From Candidatus Bathyarchaeota archaeon (GTDB lineage: Archaea; Thermoproteota; Bathyarchaeia; 40CM-2-53-6), in assembly GCA_005882895.1 (NCBI GenBank), contig VBBD01000015.1, forward strand, positions 1-42,950: a stretch of DNA of 42,950 nucleotides. The letters run 5' to 3'. A model generated the notes under the pieces. That model saw nothing but the letters and a program-made list of their open reading frames with translations. It had not been told where the DNA came from and did no database searches. Every line of letters begins with the position of its first letter. Within the stretch, counting starts at the first letter, position 1. Below are positions 8,314 through 15,204 of this stretch, piece by piece. The position numbers and the translations under genes are program-made.

Positions 8314-8499
8314 CTACTCGTCGTCCTTCGAATCGTCCGCTTGCAGTGGAGGCTGGAAGGCTTCGAGGGGCACCCATCTGCTCTTCTGGGCTCCTTTGAC
8401 CCAGGCGCCTCCTCCATCGATCCATTCGACAACTCCCTCGATTGTTTCGCCGCTCATCAACGTCACCTTGACGTTGTCGCCGGGCTTGGGAAGAGACAT
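8314..8499 (-). CDS. Small conserved-looking protein, SH3/Sm-like fold possible
   Basis: 61 residues: N-terminal LPKPGDNVKVTLMSGETIEGVVEWID is a typical small beta-barrel pattern (KOW/SH3/Sm-like; a charged strand, then SGxxxxGxV), and the tail is acidic (DDSKDDE). I do not recognise a named family. A TATA-like TTTTATCAT on the minus strand near 8530-8537 is suitably placed for the ATG at 8499. It is convergent with the ATPase gene. The forward-strand open frame over the same bases looks like a shadow. Confidence 0.6.
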   Translation of the reverse strand: MSLPKPGDNVKVTLMSGETIEGVVEWIDGGGAWVKGAQKSRWVPLEAFQPPLQADDSKDDE

Positions 8500-8557
8500 G
8501 ACGTGCGTGGACCGGGGCTGGGTAATGTATGATAAAACCCTGCCCTGGACAAGCAGA

Positions 8558-8835
8558 ACAAACTAGTCATGCGTCGTTAGAGCGCGATACTTTCACATGG
8601 GTCCGCAGGGACCACTCACGCGACGCGAGGGTCGGTCGCTAAGACCCCCTATTTTCCAGAAACCATTTCCTGTCTGGCGTGGATAATGGGCGAGACAGGC
8701 TGATCAGGGCACAATCCAGGCTGGGATGGCCTGGCGGAGATAGCGACATTTCCGAACGAATTTCGGGAGAGTTGAAGGGGGCGCGCCAGATTCGAGATCG
8801 GGGCTGATAATGGGCGAGTTTCTGAACCACGCGAG
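8558..8835. ncRNA. Candidate structured RNA region (strand unresolved)
   Basis: The stretch 8500-8841 holds no convincing gene but several inverted repeats. GCGTCG/CGACGC (8571-8576, 8621-8626) encloses GGTCC-GCAG-GGACC (8600-8613). CCTGTCT/AGACAGG pairs 8669-8675 with 8693-8699, and CCAGG/CCTGG pairs 8716-8720 with 8730-8734. An 8-bp stem with wobbles pairs 8749-8756 with 8762-8769. A 13-base direct repeat GATAATGGGCGAG occurs at 8682-8694 and 8806-8818. An AT-rich element near 8526-8536 could start transcripts both ways. It does not match RNase P, SRP or clear C/D RNAs by eye. Confidence 0.3.
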
Positions 8836-8841
8836 AAAAGT

Positions 8842-9105
8842 CTAAAGGGGCTCTACGTAGCCGAAGCCTTCACGAATGATCTTGCGCACCATCTCAGCTC
8901 TCTCCTCGGTGTTCTTGTCCAGGTAAATCTTGACGATGTGGCCCTTCTCGGTCTCGAAGCGCAAACCTTCTTTGCGAAACTTTTCTAGGGCATCGTTCAG
9001 GGTGAAATGGTTTCCAAAAGTCGCAACGATAACCGCGCGGTTCTTCTTCTTACCACCGAGCCTTATTGCGGTCTTCCTAAAACCCTCAGCTAAACCGTAA
9101 GCCAT
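8842..9105 (-). CDS. Small uncharacterised archaeal protein
   Basis: 87 residues, basic N-terminal third (GFRKTAIRLGGKKKNR) followed by an alternating alpha/beta-looking segment: AVIVATFGNHFTLNDALEKF, then VKIYLDKNTEERAEMVRKIIREGFGYVEPL. No signal peptide or membrane segment. I do not recognise a family. On the minus strand GCTATATGAC reverse-reads as CATATAGC near 9141-9149, a plausible TATA box about 38 bases before the ATG. Codon use resembles the neighbours, so I judge it real. Confidence 0.6.
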   Translation of the reverse strand: MAYGLAEGFRKTAIRLGGKKKNRAVIVATFGNHFTLNDALEKFRKEGLRFETEKGHIVKIYLDKNTEERAEMVRKIIREGFGYVEPL

Positions 9106-9187
9106 CGTAAATCCAGCTGCGTTCCAGAATGAGCGAACCTGCTATATGACTATCGGGTAAACAGTTGAGGTTCTGTTCTCTAGGCTT

Positions 9188-9589
9188 TTACGCTGCCAGT
9201 TCGATAGGCCGCATCTTCTCGGACGGCCGTTTGCCCAAGACTTTTCCAAGCTCCACCGTGACAACTTTTCGATTGGACCTCTGACCGCCATACCACCTGT
9301 TCACCTGACCATCACCATACTTCCCTCGAAAGAGGCCGAAAACATGGTCAAGCTTCTCCTGAGCAAGGCTTCCGCTTCCCTCGAAAATTATCTCTCCAAC
9401 TTCAACTTCCACCCGGGGAGTCTTCTCCAAGTTTTTCCACCAATCAGAGTCCTCATGAGCCAAAAAGAACAACTTTCCATCTTCGAAGGCGAACCAGAGC
9501 TCGACAGATCGAGAAATGCCGGTGCGTCGGCCCTTGGTGGTCAGGTTGAGGTAAGGCGTTTCTTCGAGAACAATCTCACTAGTAGCCAA
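9188..9589 (-). CDS. DDN-type deazaflavin (F420)-dependent nitroreductase family protein
   Basis: 133 residues of the split-barrel flavin/deazaflavin family. The N-terminal YLNLTTKGRRTGISRSVELWF matches the family hallmark (LxLTTxGRKSGxxRxxPL). The middle WWKNLEKTPRVEVEVG corresponds to the conserved P-x-W-x-x-N-L-x-x-x-P-x-V-x-V. Such proteins bind F420, FMN or heme and reduce small organic substrates; the cofactor here is not provable from sequence. The only in-frame start is TTG at 9589, with a stop just upstream. GTTATAAC at about 9628 is a possible TATA box. Confidence 0.8.
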   Translation of the reverse strand: MATSEIVLEETPYLNLTTKGRRTGISRSVELWFAFEDGKLFFLAHEDSDWWKNLEKTPRVEVEVGEIIFEGSGSLAQEKLDHVFGLFRGKYGDGQVNRWYGGQRSNRKVVTVELGKVLGKRPSEKMRPIELAA

Positions 9590-9658
9590 CCCAATTCACA
9601 ACGTACCACCAGTTTGTCCGACCCTGTGTTATAACCCTGAGGGGCTTCTGAGGAGCCG

Positions 9659-9940
9659 TTACTCGAACGACTCGCTCGCTTCGTCGCTGCCAGCAGGCTC
9701 GTTCTTGGCAGGCTGCGAAACCGGGGTACGCTCGGGTAGGAGAGAGTATCTGCCGTCAGAGGTCCGATAGATAGCCACCCGATGAACAGTTTCCCAGCCA
9801 GCACTTCCCTGACGCCGGATCTGGATGGTCAACACCTCGGCATTGGGGTCGCTCTTACCGGGCCAGACTGTAAGGCCGAGAAAGTCTCCATTTGGCAACT
9901 TGCTCGTAAACCTTGCCTTGTACTTCTGCCTCTCTGCCAT
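9659..9940 (-). CDS. Small conserved archaeal protein of unknown function
   Basis: 93 residues. The front is an apparent beta-rich domain (KYKARFTSKLPNGDFLGLTVWPGKSDPNAEVLTIQIRR, then WETVHRVAIYRTSDGRYSLLPER); the tail is polar and acidic (DEASESFE). I do not recognise a named family. Three ATGs lie in a row (9949, 9943, 9940). A minus-strand TATA-like CTTAATAC near 9968-9975 predicts a start site at about 9945, so I favour the third ATG (MAERQKYK), giving a near-leaderless message. Confidence 0.65.
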   Translation of the reverse strand: MAERQKYKARFTSKLPNGDFLGLTVWPGKSDPNAEVLTIQIRRQGSAGWETVHRVAIYRTSDGRYSLLPERTPVSQPAKNEPAGSDEASESFE

Positions 9941-10067
9941 CATACACATTTAGAACGTGCCCGCGGCGTATTAAGCTGAATCCTTCATCGACAGAGCATC
10001 CCTCTCAGAGGGCTCATCTTATTACTTGAAGAAATCAGAATATTGATTGACAGACTTGCTCTCGGGA

Positions 10068-10628
10068 ATGCTTGTTGTTCTCCGAGCGCTGGAACGTGAA
10101 GATCTAACAGCGATGCACAAGTGGCAGAACGACGAAGAGATCATGCGTTTGGCCCGCTCCTTCCCAGACCATGTGATCTCGAAGGAAGCGCTGGAGGCAG
10201 AATTCGCGAGAGAGCTGAAGGGAGAAGACACAGGAAGGAGAGCCTACATTATCGAAGAGAAATCCACACGCAAGCCAGTCGGCTGGGCGACGATTCGAAT
10301 TCACCAGTTCCAGCGAAAGATGACGGCTGCTGATGTCGGTTTGGCACTGGGGGAGAAGACTGCCTGGAACAAGGGCTACGGAACAGAGACTGCTAGACTA
10401 CTTCTGAATGAGGTGTTTAGACAATTGAACCTGCACCGAGCAGAATGGTGGACTTACGCTGAGAACAATGTCAGCGTCCAGCTGGCCAAGAAACTAGGCT
10501 TCAAAGAAGAAGCCCGTCTGCGGGATGGGGTCTTCTTCGACAACCGGTATCATGACTTGGTTGTACTTGGTCTCCTGAAACAGGAATTTGAATCAATTAG
10601 AGCGACGCCCGAGACATCCGGGGGCTAA
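10068..10628 (+). CDS. GNAT acetyltransferase, RimJ/RimL-like
   Basis: Acetyl-CoA-dependent N-acetyltransferase. The N-terminus MLVVLRALEREDLTAMHKWQNDEE is the RimJ-type opening, and the acetyl-CoA loop region is LGEKTAWNKGYGTETARLLL (pattern K/R-x-x-G-x-G/A-T). NVSVQLAKKLGFKEEARLRDGVF is the usual C-terminal motif (N-x-x-[SA]-x-x-x-x-x-K-x-G-F). It may acetylate protein N-termini or small molecules; the substrate is unknown. I prefer the ATG at 10068, with AATATTG about 28 bases upstream. An in-frame TTG at 10047 would add seven residues. Confidence 0.85.
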   Translation: MLVVLRALEREDLTAMHKWQNDEEIMRLARSFPDHVISKEALEAEFARELKGEDTGRRAYIIEEKSTRKPVGWATIRIHQFQRKMTAADVGLALGEKTAWNKGYGTETARLLLNEVFRQLNLHRAEWWTYAENNVSVQLAKKLGFKEEARLRDGVFFDNRYHDLVVLGLLKQEFESIRATPETSGG

Positions 10629-10681
10629 ACGACCGTCAGCTATTTACAGAGCCCGTAGGAGGAGGAAATCGGCGATCAACG

Positions 10682-11020
10682 ATGAGCACCCTTGAGCTGA
10701 AGGCCCAGAAAGGAGACACCGTATCCGTACATTATCTCGGACGATATCCTGGCGGAAAAGTCTTCGACACTTCCATGGAGAAAGAAGCGAAATCCGCAGG
10801 CCTCTACAACCCTGCTCGAGACTACAAGCCCCTGCAGGTAATTCTCGGAGCTGGGAAAGTGATTCAAGGGTTTGACGAAGCCTTGATCGGTATGAAGATC
10901 AACGAGGAGAAGGAAGTTGTGATTCCTCCTGAGAAGGCTTACGGAAAAACAGGGGGTCATCCTATGGCGGGCAAGACTCTGCAGTTCAAACTGAGAGTGA
11001 CCAACATCAAACGCCAATAA
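10682..11020 (+). CDS. FKBP-type peptidyl-prolyl cis-trans isomerase, single domain
   Basis: Accelerates proline isomerisation during folding. The 112 residues are one FKBP domain: KGDTVSVHYLGRYPGGKVFDTS at the front, VILGAGKVIQGFDEALIGMKINEEKEVVIPPEKAYGKTGG in the middle, and AGKTLQFKLRVTNI at the end. It lacks the insert-in-flap domain common in archaeal FKBPs, so it looks more like the compact eukaryote-type domain, with an unusual KEAKSAGLYNPARDYKP insertion between strands. No signal peptide is seen, so it is cytosolic. A purine-rich GGAGGAGGAAA lies 11-21 bases before the ATG. Confidence 0.93.
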   Translation: MSTLELKAQKGDTVSVHYLGRYPGGKVFDTSMEKEAKSAGLYNPARDYKPLQVILGAGKVIQGFDEALIGMKINEEKEVVIPPEKAYGKTGGHPMAGKTLQFKLRVTNIKRQ

Positions 11021-11138
11021 CGGTAACTTGCTGGAACTCCTCACACCGTCTACAACGCGACCCCTTTACGATAACTCACGTCCAATGCTGGACATGGCAT
11101 ATCGAAGAGGAGGGGTGCTAATGTCTCAAGGATGATAC

Positions 11139-11726
11139 GTGGCGATGGCGCTGAGGTCCTACAAGTCAACCCGAATAACATCCTCGATCTTAGTCGACGG
11201 AGAGCCTGAGAAAGGAGAAAGAGTCAAGGCTCAGATACCCGATGCAACCTACACAAACTGCGATGGGACCGTCGAAAGATTGGAAGACTTGGTCAGGCAG
11301 ACCGCTCAAAAGGCCCGACAGGCTCCGTTAGGCGAAAGCTACGCAGGAGTGCCTCTCGCCAAGAAGCTCGGAATCAGACCGGGATACACTGTTTCCCTAG
11401 TTGGTGCACCCGAGGGGTTCCGAGAGACCATGGGCGAATTACCGGAAAATGTGGTGCTGCGAGACGGTGTCAGAACCCAGTCTGACCTAACGCTATGGTT
11501 TGCAAAGTCTCGAAGAGAGTTGGAAGAGAGACTACAACACATGAGGCCATTGTCGAAGAAGGCCGGATTATGGATTCTCTGGCCAAAGCAAACCTCTAAG
11601 CTTCAAACGGACCTGGGACAGCCATTAGTCCGGGAAGCAGGGCTCGCAGCTGGGATGGTTGATTTCAAGATCTGCTCGATCGACAAAAACTGGTCCGGCC
11701 TCAGATTCACTCTAAGAGAAAAGTAA
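11139..11726 (+). CDS. DUF3052-family protein with N-terminal extension
   Basis: Residues about 65-195 match the DUF3052 pattern: SYAGVPLAKKLGIRPGYTVSLVGAPEGF, then the motif GLWILWPKQTSKLQTDL and the end VDFKICSIDKNWSGLRFTLR. Function of the family is unknown. The first ~60 residues (a DGEPEKGERVKAQIPDATY region) are not part of that domain. The frame starts at GTG 11139; ATG at 11145 is the more likely start. There is no clear TATA box. The N-terminal part may be a genuine small fused domain, since no internal ATG precedes the DUF3052 domain. Confidence 0.75.
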   Translation: MAMALRSYKSTRITSSILVDGEPEKGERVKAQIPDATYTNCDGTVERLEDLVRQTAQKARQAPLGESYAGVPLAKKLGIRPGYTVSLVGAPEGFRETMGELPENVVLRDGVRTQSDLTLWFAKSRRELEERLQHMRPLSKKAGLWILWPKQTSKLQTDLGQPLVREAGLAAGMVDFKICSIDKNWSGLRFTLREK

Positions 11727-11800
11727 CCGTCGTGTGCCATGGATTCCGTGCCGGTTCAAGTCAAACAGTTCTCGATCCTGAGATTAAGCATCGATCACTT

Positions 11801-11908
11801 TTACCCGCGCCGAGTCTTCACTGGTAACATAACGTCCGTACGGTCGTCCGCCTGACGTACAGCTACGACTTTGGGTTTGCCTTTCTTGAAATCGTCCACG
11901 ACTAACAA
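11801..11908 (-). CDS. Possible 36-residue basic protein
   Basis: A short minus-strand frame starting at TTG 11908 encodes MLVVDDFKKGKPKVV followed by a charged tail ending KTRRG. The composition looks protein-like, unlike the sequence further upstream in the same frame. No family is recognised and no good TATA box is seen. The rest of the 11727-11941 gap shows nothing else. Confidence 0.22.
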   Translation of the reverse strand: MLVVDDFKKGKPKVVAVRQADDRTDVMLPVKTRRG

Positions 11909-11941
11909 GCAAGAACGATGGAATGACTGGAGGATTGACGG

Positions 11942-12190
11942 GTGAGTTTGGTGGACCTTTTGATCTCGATAGGAAGTGCGGGGCTTGCGATCTTTAGTGT
12001 GCCTACGGTTCTGAACAAGGGTTCTCAAGTTCCGAGGAAGACAGCGAGCATTCCTTCGGCGTCCATCTTGACATATTTCGTCCCGTTGTTTGCGATTAGC
12101 GGATTGGACCTCACGGCGATAACCATCGCAGGACAGGCCATCGTATGGTGGCTAATTGTTGCATTCAGACCTGTAAGAAAGCTTGGCTAA
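11942..12190 (+). CDS. Small membrane protein, two helices
   Basis: 82 residues with two hydrophobic segments, about 4-24 (VDLLISIGSAGLAIFSVPTVL) and about 43-74 (ILTYFVPLFAISGLDLTAITIAGQAIVWWLIVAF), the second long enough to be two short helices. It ends in basic RPVRKLG. The start is GTG at 11942; a second GTG at 11951 is possible. GGAGG at 11930-11934 is 7 bases upstream and could be its ribosome-binding site. I recognise no family; probably an integral membrane protein of unknown role. Confidence 0.55.
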   Translation: MSLVDLLISIGSAGLAIFSVPTVLNKGSQVPRKTASIPSASILTYFVPLFAISGLDLTAITIAGQAIVWWLIVAFRPVRKLG

Positions 12191-12248
12191 CTTGACGACT
12201 CGTGAAAGAACGCTAACCGGGATCATGGTGCGGCCGCCGGGATTTGAA

Positions 12249-12274
12249 GTCCCGAGCCGTTGTTTAGACGGCTT
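12249..12274 (-). other. tRNA-Gly intron 2, position 53/54
   Basis: 26-base intron between G53 and T54, in the T arm. Exon CCCG pairs with intron CGGG (4 bp), with 3-base bulges GGA and ACT, and the intron stem is AGCCGT/ACGGCT with loop CTAAACA. Cutting after the second base of each bulge leaves a perfect T stem and the standard TTCAAAT loop. Confidence 0.85.
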
Positions 12275-12299
12275 CCCGGGTCGTTGGGTTGGAAGCCCA

Positions 12300-12317
12300 T
12301 TGGACGCTCTAGGAGCT
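12300..12317 (-). other. tRNA-Gly intron 1, position 27/28
   Basis: 18-base intron AGCTCCTAGAGCGTCCAA between the D arm and the anticodon arm. It forms a bulge-helix-bulge: exon GGAC pairs with intron GTCC (4 bp), flanked by 3-base bulges ATA and AAT, and the intron folds as GCTC-CTA-GAGC. Cutting after the second base of each bulge joins T27 to T28 and completes a 5-bp anticodon stem. Confidence 0.85.
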
Positions 12318-12469
12318 ATGTCCTAGACCAGGCTAGACTACGGCCGCTGACCTTGGCGTTTAGTCCATGGTCTTTTCTGCCTTACGATTGGTCAAGAACA
12401 CTCAGTAGACGAGGTCGCGTCTGTTGCATGACCTAGCAAGCGATCAAGTTCGAGACAAGTCTCAACTAG

Positions 12470-12477
12470 TCTTAAGA
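12470..12477 (+). promoter_or_regulatory. TATA-like element before the double-GNAT gene
   Basis: TCTTAAGA lies 26-33 bases before the TTG at 12503, the spacing seen at other leaderless starts in this window. Confidence 0.4.
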
Positions 12478-12502
12478 ATCTGACAATGCCTGCTGCAATG
12501 TT

Positions 12503-13525
12503 TTGAAAGTCATCCCAATTGAACACGAACCGGCTCGAGCCCGTGACTATCTTAACGACAAGAGTTTGCAGATAGGCCATATTCTTCCCGTCGGTGACAG
12601 TCTACTAGGAGAATACTTTGCAACCGGCAGTAGCTTCGTTCTGCTGAAGGGAAGGGCTGTTGACGCACTATTCTCCTACAATGCGGGGAGAGATAAGCAG
12701 GCTCCCACAGGGAGATTCCGTGTTGTAACAGATACTGTTGTAGGGCTAAGAGAGGCGACTAGGCTTGTTGAAGAAACCGCTGTCGCGGGCGAGAAGATGG
12801 TTCTTCGAACTAATGTTTTCGGATACGACAAGAAGCGGCTCCTAGCCCTGAAAACCTTGGGCTACAACGTTGGCGCTACTCTTCCAGGGGTCGTCTCACT
12901 TGATGGGAGGAGATTTGACTATCACCTTCTCTACAAGGATCTAAGTTCGAGGTACAAGTCTGGCGTCCGAAGAAGTTATGCCAAGCCCGGCATGTACAAG
13001 GCAGTAGAAGTTGAAAAGGCAAAGACGCCAAAACTGAAGGTCAGAGGATACAAATATGATGATAGGCCGATTCTTGACAAGTTCGTAACTCACCAGAATG
13101 TGATTCGCGGAATCGGCTCGGGGGTCTTTGAGGGCCTATACCCATGGCCACCGGGCGATTATCAACGGAGGGTTGAAGCAAAGCAGATCTTTCCGATCGT
13201 GTGTGAGGACGAGCTCATTAGGGAACCTGTGGGGATAGTCGACCTCTTCGGATCTTCCGCACAAGTCATGCAGCATTCGATGGGTACTGGAATCTACGTT
13301 AGAGCTGACTACCAAGGGCTTGGCGTTGGGACGATGTTGATGGAGGCTTCGAAGACTCTTGCAATGAGGTTGCACCTAGGCAGGGTCTGGTTGAGCGTTT
13401 TCGAGGGAAACAGCCCAGCCTTGGCGCTGTATCGAAAAACCGGGTTTGAAGAATCCGGAAAGGTGCCTGGCTGGTTGCAAGAGGGATATGTCGATGAGAT
13501 ATTCATGACTCTGAAACTGGACTAG
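12503..13525 (+). CDS. GNAT acetyltransferase with extended N-terminal half
   Basis: 340 residues. The C-terminal half is a complete GNAT domain: an extended acceptor region, then MGTGIYVRADYQGLGVGTMLMEASKTLA with the acetyl-CoA loop (Q-x-x-G-x-G/V-G), and VFEGNSPALALYRKTGFEESGKVPGW. The N-terminal half (a GRFRVVTDTVVGLREATRLVEETAV segment) resembles a degenerate first acyltransferase half, as in tandem GNAT proteins. The substrate is unknown. The start is TTG at 12503, since the nearby ATG leads straight to a stop in another frame. It stands alone on the plus strand, beside the tRNA gene. Confidence 0.82.
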   Translation: MKVIPIEHEPARARDYLNDKSLQIGHILPVGDSLLGEYFATGSSFVLLKGRAVDALFSYNAGRDKQAPTGRFRVVTDTVVGLREATRLVEETAVAGEKMVLRTNVFGYDKKRLLALKTLGYNVGATLPGVVSLDGRRFDYHLLYKDLSSRYKSGVRRSYAKPGMYKAVEVEKAKTPKLKVRGYKYDDRPILDKFVTHQNVIRGIGSGVFEGLYPWPPGDYQRRVEAKQIFPIVCEDELIREPVGIVDLFGSSAQVMQHSMGTGIYVRADYQGLGVGTMLMEASKTLAMRLHLGRVWLSVFEGNSPALALYRKTGFEESGKVPGWLQEGYVDEIFMTLKLD

Positions 13526-13553
13526 GGAGACTCTCACTACGATCCAAAGGGGC

Positions 13554-13805
13554 TCACCCATTCTTGAGCAACCACTCTTTTCTAGCAAGACCGCGTTCGG
13601 TTAAAGCGTATTCGAACCTTTTTGATCGGCGAGTCCGGCTCAACAGGCCCTGTCTCCAGTAGCGCAAAAGCGCCATCTCGACAGCCTTGTCCGTCAACTT
13701 GAGCGTCGTATCTGTGGCAAGGAGCTGTCGAATTTTGAGACTGTCGAACCCCTGTGTGGGTTCGAAGAGGCCAAGTATGCGGATCTTGAGCTCGTTGTAG
13801 TTCAT
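13554..13805 (-). CDS. Small winged-helix DNA-binding protein
   Basis: 83 residues. MNYNELKIRILGLFEP opens the domain. A helix-turn-helix (LKLTDKAVEMALLRYWRQGLLSRTRR) and wing (KRFEYALTERGLARKEWL) follow, the usual MarR/PadR-like pattern of strand-W-L-T-x-x-G. A TATA box GATTTATTT on the minus strand at about 13832-13840 predicts a start site near 13810, so the ATG at 13805 is chosen over the one at 13832. Probably a small transcription regulator with an unknown target; it is divergent from the nurA-herA operon. Confidence 0.72.
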   Translation of the reverse strand: MNYNELKIRILGLFEPTQGFDSLKIRQLLATDTTLKLTDKAVEMALLRYWRQGLLSRTRRSKRFEYALTERGLARKEWLLKNG

Positions 13806-13893
13806 TCTTGCGAGGCGTGGATGGTCGAACAAATAAATCTATTGCGGGAGATGCGATTGTGAGAATTCTCTTAGCATGTTCTTGAGAGGGCTG

Positions 13894-13980
13894 AGAGTAA
13901 CACCTTGTATGCGTTCCCGAGCGCGTTGTTTCGGCGAAACACTTTCACTTTCACTCCCGATTTCCAGAGTAACACCTTGT
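13894..13980 (+). repeat. Direct repeats upstream of the nurA-herA operon
   Basis: AGAGTAACACCTTGT occurs at 13894-13908 and 13966-13980, 72 bp apart, with no gene between. The second copy ends 26 bp before the TATA box at 14007. The spacing and identity suggest protein-binding sites for control of the operon. The rest of the 13806-14045 gap holds the two divergent promoters only. Confidence 0.5.
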
Positions 13981-14006
13981 CGAACTGTGCTCGGGACCGA
14001 AAATCG

Positions 14007-14014
14007 TTATATAT
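14007..14014 (+). promoter_or_regulatory. TATA box of the winged-helix/nurA/herA operon
   Basis: TTATATAT preceded by an A-rich CCGAAAATCG (BRE-like). A start site about 26 bases on falls near 14038, a few bases before the TTG at 14046, so the first gene is probably translated leaderless. Confidence 0.7.
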
Positions 14015-14045
14015 CTACAACAGAGAACACTCGGGCTGAGCATTA

Positions 14046-14594
14046 TTGTCCGACCTGGAAGCGGTTCAGAGTTCAGTTCAGCCCGGCCAACCAAGCGGGA
14101 CTATAGAAGTGACCGTTAGACACAATGGGGCAGAGACCAAAGTCATTGGGAACCCTGAGAATGTTGTTCGCGAACTTGTCATCTTCTTCTCGAAAGCGTA
14201 CCCTTCTCTTGAACTAGCCTCGAAGCTCGTACTCTCTGTCGACGGCGTGGAGTTCCTGCAAAACTGTGCGGGCGTCCTCGCCTTCTCTCCCGAGGGTCTT
14301 GTGATTTTGAAAGATACGACGACGCTGAAGGATAGGGAGCTCATGATGCTTTACGTCGCCGGAGCACGCATGTTCTACTTGATGGGAAAGAAAGACAACG
14401 ATTCAATCTCACTAGAGGAACTCGCAAAGGTCACAGGCCGGGTCACTGGGACCATTGCAGGCCGGCTCAGCGAACTAGTCAGAGAACAACTAATCGAAAG
14501 AGTCGGAAAAGGCTCCTACCGGCTCACCACAATGGGACAGCGCATCGTCATCCAAACACTGATGCCGAAAGCTGTGCAGTTGCCTGAGAGGTAG
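14046..14594 (+). CDS. Winged-helix protein paralogue A, first gene of nurA-herA operon
   Basis: 182 residues. The N-terminal ~75-residue domain (TIEVTVRHNGAETKVIGNPENVV.. ending LASKLVLSVD) is shared with the next protein. A middle helical part (ELMMLYVAGARMFYLMGKK) follows, then a winged helix (ISLEELAKVTGRVTGTIAGRLSELVREQLIERVGKGSYRLTTMGQ). I do not know a name for the N-terminal domain. The TTG start fits the TATA spacing. A role with the HerA-NurA DNA-end-processing machinery is inferred from the operon. Confidence 0.72.
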   Translation: MSDLEAVQSSVQPGQPSGTIEVTVRHNGAETKVIGNPENVVRELVIFFSKAYPSLELASKLVLSVDGVEFLQNCAGVLAFSPEGLVILKDTTTLKDRELMMLYVAGARMFYLMGKKDNDSISLEELAKVTGRVTGTIAGRLSELVREQLIERVGKGSYRLTTMGQRIVIQTLMPKAVQLPER

Positions 14595-14600
14595 AGAGCG

Positions 14601-15137
14601 ATGACTGAGCGTCCGAAGATCAAGGTTCAGATCGAATGGGGAGACATCAAACACACCGTCGAAGGCGACCTGGAGACCGTGGTCCAGGAGGTTATGCGGT
14701 TCGCAGCACAGGTCCTACCCAACTATTCACTTGCATCGAAGTTGACGTTCTCGCCAGACTACTCGTCGATGGTGGACGATCTCTCTGAGACAGTCAAACT
14801 GACACCCGAGGGCGAGGCTGTCTTTTTGAAGCCTGAGATGTCAGCGGAACAATCGATCGCGCTCGTTTTGCTCGCCACGCGGGTTGCGCATGCAGTTGGC
14901 ACTCGACCTAGTGTCGATATGAGCCCTGAGAATATCAGCAAGGCTATCGGAAAATCTGTCAAGACAGTCCGCAACACCCTGGCGATGATGGGGAAGACCG
15001 GTATTGTCGAGCGCACCAACGAGGGAAACTACAAACTCTCAATGCAAGGAATCCGCAAATCGCACGAGATCGCGAGAGGCGTGACCGCCCGGGCCGCCGC
15101 GTCCCAGCCTGAAACAAAGGTGACCGCGCCAGGATGA
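14601..15137 (+). CDS. Winged-helix protein paralogue B, second gene of nurA-herA operon
   Basis: 178 residues with the same layout as its neighbour. The N-terminal domain is KIKVQIEWGDIKHTVEGDLETVVQEV.. to LASKLTFSPD; shared positions are V-x-G-x-x-E-x-VV-x-E, F and LASKL. A helical middle part and a winged helix (MSPENISKAIGKSVKTVRNTLAMMGKTGIVERTNEGNYKLSMQG) follow. The C-terminus is low complexity and rich in Ala and Thr. It begins 6 bp after paralogue A, so the pair likely arose by tandem duplication and may form a heterodimer. Function is unknown; the context suggests DNA binding near or with NurA-HerA. Confidence 0.72.
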   Translation: MTERPKIKVQIEWGDIKHTVEGDLETVVQEVMRFAAQVLPNYSLASKLTFSPDYSSMVDDLSETVKLTPEGEAVFLKPEMSAEQSIALVLLATRVAHAVGTRPSVDMSPENISKAIGKSVKTVRNTLAMMGKTGIVERTNEGNYKLSMQGIRKSHEIARGVTARAAASQPETKVTAPG

Positions 15138-15204
15138 TACTAGACAGGGTGCGGGGACAGGCGGGAGAGGGGGATCTCCCGCCCAATACTGGGGGAATCT
15201 AACC

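Larger units (their letters stand above)
12226..12347 (-). tRNA. tRNA-Gly(TCC) with two non-canonical introns
   Basis: On the minus strand the acceptor arms are GCGGCCG and CGGCCGC followed by A73 and an encoded CCA. The D arm is GTC..GAC with GG in the loop. The anticodon loop is CTTCCAA (anticodon TCC), stem TTGGG/CCCAA, formed once intron 1 (12300-12317) is removed. The T arm is CCGGG-TTCAAAT-CCCGG once intron 2 (12249-12274) is removed. The spliced molecule is 78 bases with CCA and has every conserved tRNA position (T8, A14, G18G19, TTCAAAT). Read unspliced, the T loop has nine bases and the gene imitates a long-variable-arm tRNA. CCA is genomically encoded. Confidence 0.9.

Noticed and set aside
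8682-8818. Pair of C/D-box guide RNAs from GATAATGGGCGAG followed by CTGA
   Set aside because: The would-be C boxes (GTGGATAA, CTGATAA) depart from RTGATGA at key positions, and C'/D' partners are missing at normal spacing.
8639-8830. Minus-strand 63-residue open frame
   Set aside because: The composition is not protein-like, it covers the region of stem-loops and the direct repeat, and no promoter or family match is seen.
12226-12347. tRNA-Leu or tRNA-Ser with a long variable arm
   Set aside because: The apparent variable arm AGCCGT/ACGGCT is the stem of intron 2. No valid Leu or Ser anticodon loop with T33 can be placed, and the unspliced T loop would have nine bases. The Gly(TCC) fold with two introns satisfies all positions.
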